DNA of 7,859 nucleotides. It comes from Candidatus Omnitrophota bacterium. GTDB taxonomy: Bacteria > Omnitrophota > Gorgyraeia > Gygaellales > Profunditerraquicolaceae. The position numbers were made by a program, and so were the translations under genes. Positions 1 to 6,112 of the stretch are shown piece by piece (position 1 is the first letter of the stretch; each line of letters begins with the position of its first letter). The stretch spans positions 1-7,859 of the forward strand of contig JAGOIJ010000071.1 of the NCBI GenBank assembly GCA_017995695.1, given 5' to 3'. The notes under the pieces were generated by a model. It had not been told where the DNA came from and did not search any database. It was given only the letters and a program-made list of their open reading frames with translations.

Positions 1-371
1 ACGTCCAGGGGCATTAAACCCCATAAGTATGCAGCGCACAGCCCCATCTTGCTATCCTCAAATACGTATGATGCCAAAAGATATACTACAAAAATAGTCG
101 CGATCGAACAAACAAAAGGATACAAGATCGCGGTGACAGGGCCATAACCGACCAAACGAAAAATAACCGCCAGAGGCAACACCATTCCAATACGCAACGA
201 TGCAATTATGTTTTGAATACCGGCTACCTTATCGGAAAGAAATTGCATCAGAAGGCCTGTCTGAACATATGAAATATCATCTGATCCGACAAATCCTGTA
301 AAAAATTTGATGCGCAACGCAATTCCTGCAAGCGCAATGCCAAATAACAGGATTATTCTCTTATTTAGCAT
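1..371 (-). CDS. Family-39/ArnT-like membrane glycosyltransferase, N-terminal part (cut by window edge)
   Basis: Only the first 123 codons are present; the frame is open to base 1, so the gene continues outside the window. The start ATG at 369-371 lies inside the last codons of the upstream hydrolase gene (11-base overlap, different frame) and has only a weak purine-rich stretch (AGAAAG) before it. The product begins with a hydrophobic segment (residues about 5-20), followed by an acidic pair in GSDDISYVQTG (Asp31-Asp32), the place where GT-C enzymes such as ArnT and PMT carry their catalytic Asp after the first membrane helix. Then come R60-I-G and a second hydrophobic stretch (about 64-100) with LPLAVIFRLVG, and the segment ends at PLD, a run I recall from ArnT/PMT-like proteins. 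Family members move a sugar from a polyprenyl-phosphate carrier to an acceptor on the outer face of the inner membrane. The acceptor is unknown. The family call is inferred from the N-terminus only. Confidence 0.72.
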   Translation of the reverse strand, partial: MLNKRIILLFGIALAGIALRIKFFTGFVGSDDISYVQTGLLMQFLSDKVAGIQNIIASLRIGMVLPLAVIFRLVGYGPVTAILYPFVCSIATIFVVYLLASYVFEDSKMGLCAAYLWGLMPLD

Positions 372-1077
372 AAGCAGTGGCTTTCTGCAAATCATCCAAT
401 GTGGTGCTAGCGCCCCAATTTGCTTCAATCATGTTAATTGCGACAAGGTTACACCATTGCTTATCAAGCGTCTCAGGCATCTCAAAAGCAAGCGTACAGT
501 CTCGAACCACCAAAATATCAAATTGATGCAATCTCCTCATAATATAAATCCCTACCCCTCTGTTAATAAGACACATATTAGAGGCGTATCCTGCATAGAG
601 CAACGTCTCAATCCCCTTATTATGCAATAAAACTGCTAAATTTTCATGATCACTATCTTGCTCGTCAAGATTTATATCTTGGGGCAATACACTAATAAGC
701 GATGATATCTTGCTTCGATGCGCTGCATGCACCACTTGAACACCATTATTTCTTGCCCATTCGACTAACGGAACAACCTTCTCAGAAATATTCTTCTTGA
801 GTCTAGAAAGACTACCGTCATTCGGGTGGTAATCCCACACATCAATTAAAATCAGCGCCGTTTTGCTAAGATCCAACGCCTTATCAACAAAGATGTGCTT
901 TGAATCAAGTTCGGTATCAAATTTTTTTACGTTTCTGCTAGGTCTGTAATCTCTCACGCGAAGCGTTACTTCCTTTGATCTCGTTTGTTTTTCTTGTGCA
1001 GCATTACAGGTGGTGATCAATGCAACGCATCCAAACAGCACGATAATACGCAAAAAATGACGGTTATGTTTTCTCAT
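361..1077 (-). CDS. Exported isochorismatase-like (cysteine hydrolase) family protein
   Basis: The 238-residue product starts MRKHNRHFLR, a basic n-region, followed by a hydrophobic core (about 10-22) and TTCNAAQ, which looks like a Sec signal peptide. Cys24 is not in a good lipobox because Thr precedes it, so signal peptidase I cleavage near residue 26 is more likely than lipidation. The rest resembles the isochorismatase/nicotinamidase fold (PF00857): a strand ending in the catalytic-type Asp (ALILIDVWDYH, Asp79), a second strand VQVVHAAH (113-120), then LLYAGYASNMCL with the nucleophile-type Cys169, and VVRDCTLAFEMPETL (190-204). The family Lys, normally 30-45 residues before the Cys, is not apparent; the nearest candidate is Lys123. 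The start is supported by a clear AAAGGA five bases upstream. The gene overlaps the YfhO gene by 14 bases and the next glycosyltransferase by 11. The fold is fairly certain; substrate and activity are unknown. It could act on an amide or ester in the envelope, or be non-catalytic. Confidence 0.82.
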   Translation of the reverse strand: MRKHNRHFLRIIVLFGCVALITTCNAAQEKQTRSKEVTLRVRDYRPSRNVKKFDTELDSKHIFVDKALDLSKTALILIDVWDYHPNDGSLSRLKKNISEKVVPLVEWARNNGVQVVHAAHRSKISSLISVLPQDINLDEQDSDHENLAVLLHNKGIETLLYAGYASNMCLINRGVGIYIMRRLHQFDILVVRDCTLAFEMPETLDKQWCNLVAINMIEANWGASTTLDDLQKATAYAK

Positions 1078-3376
1078 ATCGTTCCTTTCGAAAATTCAAG
1101 AATATAACAATGAGTAGACCGCACAGCGTAATCGCAGATACCACAACACCAATACCGAATGAAATAGGCTCATACTTCACTAGTATAGAGTGACGACCTG
1201 CTTGTAATGGTATTCCCCGCAATAAATAATTGACCCTCGAAATCCTTATTTTCTCACCATCAACATACGCATTCCAGCCAGGAACAAAGATTTCGCTCAA
1301 CACAAGCAATGCATCAGTAGAGGTATCAACAACTAAAGAAATCGTATTTGCAGAATATGCAGCTATTGAAACATTATGCCCCCCCCTACTATAATCATCT
1401 CTCGAAGCAAACTCCTTCTTCAAGCCATGGAAAAAAGAGTCGCTTCTTTCTATTACTGCTGTTTCTAGAGGCTTGAACTGAGGGTCTGCCAATCTCTTAA
1501 GCGCATCATTTGAGGAATCGACAGCCTCAACCTCCCTCACCAGGAACGCCCTAGGAATAAAGTTCTTATTCTCATACACCTTGATTCCGCCTTGCAAATC
1601 TTCCTGATAGGTGAATTTAGTCACATCAGGCGATGCACCCTCGCTATAAAAAGCGTAGCGTATATTCAATAAATCAGAAAGTGGCGAATCAGGAGAATTA
1701 AAAGCTTGACGACAGAAACTCTCATGACTCCCTCGCGCCTGATTCATGAACATGACATATTCTTTATAACGCTTAACAGGAACATCATAAATTCCCTTCA
1801 CTTCAAAAATACCTAAGGATATCATCCGATTTTCTTGATACCGTGGCCAGCGATCTCGAAAAATTCTATAATATCCAGGATGAGACTTGATAAATCGACT
1901 CACATCGTTTTCGTCATAGTAATCAAAGGTGCCGTCATTTCTACGCAGGTTGCTTCGTATTTCCGAGAGGCGAAACGAAGCTGACTGATAAGAAACCATA
2001 TCAAAGAGAATGCATGCGAATAATAACACTGCAAGATATGGAAGAAATCGCTTTCTCGTAACCAAAACGACAGCAATGGGAAGCAAAAAGAAAAAGATTA
2101 ACCGAGAGTAATCACTCGCGTTCAAGGAAAAATAGGCATGAGTATTTTTTCCAACCGTAACAAGGATGCAATGAGCCAGCACTACCACCATCAAAAGAAA
2201 CGCCAATGCCTTGAAAGAAGCTCGCACAAGGCTGTAATTAGCCCTGCTGTTCGCCGCTACGATCAAGTGATTAATCGCAAAACCTAAGAGTATGCTGCAG
2301 CTAAACACAAAAGGCATCTCCCACAATTCAACATGATTAATAACCGAGAAAAATGGAGAAAGCAATTTTGTGATTGAGTAAACCACTCCATATTGTCCCA
2401 TAGATAATAACAGGAAAAAAAAGGCAAGAACCCAGAAACAATTTTCTGCCACTACCCTCTTATGCTTTTTGATATTCCACGCAAGAGCAATTACTGCAAT
2501 CGCGCATATGCCAAAATAATTGACTGTCAAAATTGTCTTAAGCTTATCGAGTTTATAGGAGAAGGGGAATAAATACAAAAAAAGGTCCCGAGGATACAAA
2601 TAACCCAATATACCTCTTAGTTTAAGCCCGCTTCCAAGAATATTGCTGACATAAGGAAAGAAATATGCCGCGGCAAAGCCAAACCCAATAGCCAACGCAA
2701 ATAGAAAAAATAGCAAAAATCTGCTTTTCTTTCTCAAAGGAATCTTGAGGAAGGCTATTCTGATAAAGAAATAACAACTGACAAAAAAGAACGATACGTA
2801 AAAACCGACAGAATGCGCGCTCAGCAGAACAAATGCAGATACTATTCCTAACAACCATACCCAAATAAAACGCTCGGTCTTAATGAGACGCTCGCTAAAA
2901 AGAAATAATGCCGGCATCCAACAAAGCCCCACTGCGTAGGTAAGATACCCTCCAGCAATTATTCGCAAGAAAATACTTGAAAGCACAAAGGTCATAACGG
3001 ATGCCGCTGCAGGAATACGCCTCATGCCTAACTCCAGCCCAAAATAGTAGAGAAAAACAACACAAAGTGCAAGATGAATCAACAACTGAACGCTTAAAAA
3101 CCATGCATGAGGAATAAGATAAAATAGGAAAAAGGTCGGATAAAATGGACCCATGATAGGCTGAGTGAACGCCGGAACTCCGCTTTGGCAATAGGGATTC
3201 CATAAAGGAATAAATCCTTGTCTGAAACTATCGGCAAAGAATTTGATAATAGGGATAACATCATATATCATATCATCGCTGATTACCACGTGAGGATGGG
3301 TAAACAGCATTCGATAACACCATGCAGTAATCCCCCACAACACAAGGACTATGATTGGATTCTTACTTAGCTTCAT
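1064..3376 (-). CDS. YfhO family multi-pass membrane protein (putative GT-C glycosyltransferase)
   Basis: A 770-residue polytopic protein of the size usual for YfhO (PF09586). A first membrane segment (about 7-24) is followed by an acidic pair Asp34-Asp35, the typical GT-C position, and then the family signature FIPLWNPYCQSGVPAF (55-70) and GPFYPTFFLFYL (76-87). Many further hydrophobic segments run to about residue 460. A soluble, probably periplasmic part (about 465-740) carries the usual C-terminal family block SEIFVPGWNAYVDG (695-708) and LQAGRHSILVKYEP (724-737), before a last membrane helix (about 740-760) and a basic tail. Bacillus YfhO is implicated in glycosylation of lipoteichoic acid; many other members sit in glycan loci with unknown substrates. 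The ATG is preceded by AAAGG with eight-base spacing. The 3' end overlaps the hydrolase start by 14 bases, suggesting coupled translation. A run of eight G (codons 664-666) lies within the frame. Confidence 0.88.
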   Translation of the reverse strand: MKLSKNPIIVLVLWGITAWCYRMLFTHPHVVISDDMIYDVIPIIKFFADSFRQGFIPLWNPYCQSGVPAFTQPIMGPFYPTFFLFYLIPHAWFLSVQLLIHLALCVVFLYYFGLELGMRRIPAAASVMTFVLSSIFLRIIAGGYLTYAVGLCWMPALFLFSERLIKTERFIWVWLLGIVSAFVLLSAHSVGFYVSFFFVSCYFFIRIAFLKIPLRKKSRFLLFFLFALAIGFGFAAAYFFPYVSNILGSGLKLRGILGYLYPRDLFLYLFPFSYKLDKLKTILTVNYFGICAIAVIALAWNIKKHKRVVAENCFWVLAFFFLLLSMGQYGVVYSITKLLSPFFSVINHVELWEMPFVFSCSILLGFAINHLIVAANSRANYSLVRASFKALAFLLMVVVLAHCILVTVGKNTHAYFSLNASDYSRLIFFFLLPIAVVLVTRKRFLPYLAVLLFACILFDMVSYQSASFRLSEIRSNLRRNDGTFDYYDENDVSRFIKSHPGYYRIFRDRWPRYQENRMISLGIFEVKGIYDVPVKRYKEYVMFMNQARGSHESFCRQAFNSPDSPLSDLLNIRYAFYSEGASPDVTKFTYQEDLQGGIKVYENKNFIPRAFLVREVEAVDSSNDALKRLADPQFKPLETAVIERSDSFFHGLKKEFASRDDYSRGGHNVSIAAYSANTISLVVDTSTDALLVLSEIFVPGWNAYVDGEKIRISRVNYLLRGIPLQAGRHSILVKYEPISFGIGVVVSAITLCGLLIVIFLNFRKERYEKT
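1083..1088 (-). promoter_or_regulatory. Shine-Dalgarno site of the hydrolase gene
   Basis: AAAGGA lies five bases before the ATG at 1075-1077. It is inside the last codons of the YfhO gene and is the best ribosome binding site in the window, so it fixes the hydrolase start and therefore the inclusion of the signal peptide. Confidence 0.7.
1379..1386 (-). repeat. G8 homopolymer inside the YfhO coding region
   Basis: Eight consecutive G on the coding strand span codons AGG GGG GGG (Arg664-Gly665-Gly666), although other glycine codons would break the run. A gain or loss of one base would shift the frame before the conserved C-terminal block and last membrane helix. It is the longest G/C run I saw in the window. 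Confidence 0.85.
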
Positions 3377-3384
3377 CCTGCAAA

Positions 3385-3389
3385 CCTTT
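3385..3389 (-). promoter_or_regulatory. Shine-Dalgarno site of the YfhO gene
   Basis: AAAGG stands eight bases before the ATG at 3374-3376, in the 27-base gap after the methyltransferase stop codon. It supports the annotated YfhO start, which keeps the complete first membrane segment. Confidence 0.6.
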
Positions 3390-3403
3390 ACGTAAGAAAA
3401 ACG

Positions 3404-4321
3404 CTACTTTTCTGCAATCATCCTCATTACCGATGCATTCTTGCCCAAAACCTGCAAAAAGGTAAAAGGTACAAACATGCAAAGGAACAAGGGGTATATT
3501 GCAATACGCCCGTATCTTCTCTTCCACTTGAATTTCTCAACCAAGCTATTTTGACAGCCAAGTGCCCATCCGCAGGTATGCAAACTGTAGTTAATTTCAC
3601 GCGGAAAAAACTGAGCCTTAGTTAAGAGTGTCTTGAGATTATGCGGATTAAACAAAAAAGTGTGGCGGGGAAAATGAATGCAACCCCATTTTTCTTTAAA
3701 AAGCATAAAATCAAGACTTTGGGTATTAGGAGTTTCAATAAAGACATTGCCACCTTTTCTTAATACTCGCCTAACTTCTTTTAAAAAAGCTTCGGGATCC
3801 CGGGCATGCTCAATCATGTGATTCAAGATAACCAAATCGTAGCTTTCCGCAGGAAGCTTAAGATCCTCAAGCGTACCGGTAAAAATAGTTCTCCCTTTCC
3901 TGCGTCCAGCCTCTGCTATTTCCTGCTTAAATTCTACTCCATGACAAATCCATCTTCCCCGCTGCTGGAGGATCCCTAGCAACTCGCCATTTGAACATCC
4001 GACATCTAATATCGTCCCTTTTTTACCGATAAGTTTAGTAACAAGTTTTACCAGAGAATCTGCATAGAGGTTTTCCAGAAACCGACGAAGAAAGCTCTTG
4101 TTTCCATCATCATAGTTACAATAATCTAGAGGATAATAATCCTTTAATTCATTAATAGTCGGCATCGGATGCAAGGAAATCAAACCACAATCTAAACACT
4201 GCACAGGCATATGCTCGTTATGCAAAACGCCGTATTCATAATCAACCGGCTTATCGCAAATAACGGAATGTTGTTTTTTGTGCGCACAAACGATGCATTC
4301 TGCTGTAATTATTTCAGTCAT
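3404..4321 (-). CDS. Class I SAM-dependent methyltransferase with N-terminal zinc-ribbon-like segment (Methyltransf_23 type)
   Basis: The 305-residue product has two cysteine pairs near its N-terminus, Cys9-x2-Cys12 and Cys42-x2-Cys45, spaced like a zinc ribbon, followed by LISLHPMPT. The Rossmann methyltransferase core starts at about 103 with motif I ILDVGCSNGELL (104-115). The acidic residue of the next strand is Glu130 in HGVEF. YDLVILNHMIEHARDPEAFL (161-180) and VLRKGGNVFIETPN (186-199) are the usual later motifs. FPRHTFLFNPHNL (217-229) is typical of Methyltransf_23 proteins in glycan loci. A hydrophobic stretch near the C-terminus (about 273-291) could attach the enzyme to the membrane. 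Such enzymes are usually assigned to methylation of sugars or lipid-linked intermediates; the substrate is not predictable here. The gene begins 15 bases after the radical SAM gene, with no evident Shine-Dalgarno site before its ATG, so it may depend on reinitiation. Confidence 0.88.
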   Translation of the reverse strand: MTEIITAECIVCAHKKQHSVICDKPVDYEYGVLHNEHMPVQCLDCGLISLHPMPTINELKDYYPLDYCNYDDGNKSFLRRFLENLYADSLVKLVTKLIGKKGTILDVGCSNGELLGILQQRGRWICHGVEFKQEIAEAGRRKGRTIFTGTLEDLKLPAESYDLVILNHMIEHARDPEAFLKEVRRVLRKGGNVFIETPNTQSLDFMLFKEKWGCIHFPRHTFLFNPHNLKTLLTKAQFFPREINYSLHTCGWALGCQNSLVEKFKWKRRYGRIAIYPLFLCMFVPFTFLQVLGKNASVMRMIAEK

Positions 4322-4336
4322 ATCGAGTGGATAACG

Positions 4337-5398
4337 TTAAAAAGCCGCTCTAACAGCCTTTTTGTTAGGATGATCGCCAATATTTACAGGATGCTCCTCA
4401 TGATCAGCAATCGGATCAATAAAGGTCCGGATATAATCCTCATCTTCAGAAACTAGACATATAGGGCTGCGTTTCCTAAAAGGTTCAAAAGTATGCATCC
4501 TCTGCCAAATATTTTTTAACGGTTCGTTACGGACGTTTCCAAACGAAACAGGATTCGTCGCGCAACCATAGACATCGCCATAGATACCAATGCAAATTTT
4601 TTCCCTCCCGCCAGGGCATTCATACTTTAAGGAATAATTAATATTCCAGTCAAAACGCACTTCCGGATATTGCCGTAGAATTTCCCTAACCTCGCGCCAT
4701 TCTGCCTCATCAAGCTTGCAATCCTTTTGGGCAGCCCACTTACCGCTCAACACGGCAGTTGAAGCGCTAATCATTGCTCCCTTCGAAAGCGCCAATGCAA
4801 TAATTTTCTTAATTTTCAAAAGCTCCCCATGATAGAACGTTGGAGCTACATACGTATTAAGACCGATTTCTTTGCACCAATCAATACATCGCATCACCTG
4901 TTCAAAATGCCCGATGAATCCTCTCATGCGGTCATTAGTTGGCGCATCAGCCCCATCAAGACTGAAGCAGATTGACGACAAACCTGTTTGTTTTAACGTA
5001 AGCAGGTCTTTCTTATCCAGACCGATAGCATTAGTAATGAGACTACAAATGCAACGCTTTCCTTCAAGCTGGGTAATAATTTCAAGCAGGTCTTTACGCA
5101 GCGTTGCCTCCCCTCCCTCAAGAACTGCTGCGACCGCTCCCAGTTGCTGCGCCTGCTTCCAGATCTTGCCAATTTCAGATGGCGAAAGCGGTATCTGGCC
5201 CTTTTTTCTATTCTTGCTAGCGAAACACATTACGCATTTCGATTGACACTCATAATTCACTACAAATTCAACCACGCGTAGCACGGGCTTTCGTAAAAGT
5301 AACGTTTTGACATAGCCGGCGATAACCCTCGAAGCTATCCCCGGCCTATCGAGCAACAACTGTGCGTGCCTAATTGAATGCTTAATCGAACGAATCAT
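4337..5398 (-). CDS. Radical SAM protein with twitch/SPASM-like C-terminal domain
   Basis: The 353-residue protein has the CxxxCxxC motif Cys51, Cys55, Cys58 that binds the SAM-cleaving 4Fe-4S cluster. Next come the glycine-rich SAM-contact motif AVLEGGEATL (91-100), a strand CSLITNAIGL (118-127) and SICFSLDGAD (142-151), all standard for the TIM-barrel core (about 43-220). The C-terminal part carries Cys261-x12-Gly-x4-Cys279 and a later Cys314, which fits a twitch or reduced SPASM domain with one auxiliary cluster; Cys269 is an extra cysteine. SFGNVRNEPLKNIWQRM (285-301) is the usual helix after the auxiliary site. An N-terminal extension of about 40 residues is basic and amphipathic. The gene starts six bases after the preceding methyltransferase, with only a weak GAGAG before it. 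SPASM/twitch members modify peptides, proteins, sugars or other small molecules; no precursor peptide gene is visible nearby, so a sugar or lipid substrate is the likelier guess. Confidence 0.9.
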   Translation of the reverse strand: MIRSIKHSIRHAQLLLDRPGIASRVIAGYVKTLLLRKPVLRVVEFVVNYECQSKCVMCFASKNRKKGQIPLSPSEIGKIWKQAQQLGAVAAVLEGGEATLRKDLLEIITQLEGKRCICSLITNAIGLDKKDLLTLKQTGLSSICFSLDGADAPTNDRMRGFIGHFEQVMRCIDWCKEIGLNTYVAPTFYHGELLKIKKIIALALSKGAMISASTAVLSGKWAAQKDCKLDEAEWREVREILRQYPEVRFDWNINYSLKYECPGGREKICIGIYGDVYGCATNPVSFGNVRNEPLKNIWQRMHTFEPFRKRSPICLVSEDEDYIRTFIDPIADHEEHPVNIGDHPNKKAVRAAF

Positions 5399-5404
5399 AA
5401 ATTT

Positions 5405-6112
5405 TTAGTCTCTCGTTTTCTTGCCGACACAAAGCAATGAACCGCTAAACTTTTGAATACCCGGGATTTCTTCAAGTATTGAGCTAATCCGCCTAAACGC
5501 CTTAACGCAGCGAAAAGGTATCAAAGGGTGTAAGAAATCAAAGTGCCGCAGGGTCACTAGCTTTAACCCAGCATGAAACATGGCATTTCTTATTTGGGGC
5601 AACGTTAGTGGTTTCTCGCCTGGCTCATATCCAATCCACTTGCGCAAAATCATAATATTATTTTCTAAATACGCCTGAGGATTCCATAGGTTCGGTTCTG
5701 CAAAAAAAACAATCCCCCCCTTCTTAAGGACGCGAGCGCTTTCTTCTAAAGCTTGCAAAACCACGCCGTGATGTAGAATTGCATTACCCACAACCACATC
5801 AAACGAATTATTTTTAAAAGGAAGCTTGTGCATATCGCAAGCAAGACCATGGACACAATGCGAAAATCCTTTTTGCTCGGACGCTACTCTCTTGACCCTT
5901 TCCAACGAATAATCGATAAAAACTAACTTAGCATTATCAAGTTTTACCAATCTATTTGTAAAATCTCCCCAGGCACAACCAAGTTCAAGCATATTAAGGC
6001 AACCATGATGGGGTAAATACGATCTTAATAATTCTAAGCGGATGTCTTGGCGGGCTTGACCTGCCTTAGTTAAATTCCCCCACCAATTCTTATCAGCAGC
6101 AGACTTATGCAT
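5405..6112 (-). CDS. Class I SAM-dependent methyltransferase (Methyltransf_11 type)
   Basis: The 235-residue product has a methyltransferase core with motif I LNMLELGCAWGDF (39-51), the acidic residue ending strand 2 in LVFIDYS (Asp67), and HGLACDMHKLPFKNNSFDVV (88-107) with Asp93 at the adenine-contact position. GNAILHHGV (109-117) and ARVLKKGGIVFFAEPN (126-141) complete the motifs. The His-His pair in motif IV is common in small-molecule methyltransferases. No zinc ribbon or membrane helix is present, so it differs from the second methyltransferase downstream. Its ATG overlaps the last codons of the amidotransferase gene by eight bases, implying translational coupling, and its stop is six bases from the radical SAM start. 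The acceptor is unknown; a sugar or lipid-linked intermediate fits the context. The coding strand has a run of seven G and, close by, a run of eight T. Confidence 0.9.
   Translation of the reverse strand: MHKSAADKNWWGNLTKAGQARQDIRLELLRSYLPHHGCLNMLELGCAWGDFTNRLVKLDNAKLVFIDYSLERVKRVASEQKGFSHCVHGLACDMHKLPFKNNSFDVVVGNAILHHGVVLQALEESARVLKKGGIVFFAEPNLWNPQAYLENNIMILRKWIGYEPGEKPLTLPQIRNAMFHAGLKLVTLRHFDFLHPLIPFRCVKAFRRISSILEEIPGIQKFSGSLLCVGKKTRD

Noticed and set aside
20..28. Cys24 of the hydrolase as a lipoprotein attachment site
   Set aside because: These are residue numbers of the hydrolase (bases about 994-1020). Thr at -1 and -2 does not fit a lipobox, which needs Gly, Ala or Ser just before the Cys, so ordinary signal peptidase cleavage is preferred.
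307..630. Plus-strand open frame of 107 codons
   Set aside because: It lies antisense to the end of the hydrolase gene and the start of the GT39-like gene, has no recognisable domain and no sign of its own ribosome binding site.
2622..3203. Two minus-strand open frames of 80 and 102 codons
   Set aside because: Both lie entirely inside the YfhO gene in another frame; their Cys/Ser/Phe-rich composition is typical of out-of-frame reading of membrane-protein codons.
4211..4456. Plus-strand open frame of 81 codons
   Set aside because: It is antisense to the junction of the second methyltransferase and radical SAM genes, both of which have intact conserved motifs; no domain seen.
4872..5246. Plus-strand open frame of 124 codons
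   Set aside because: It is fully antisense to the radical SAM core including the cluster-binding cysteines; its sequence is low-complexity and unrecognisable.
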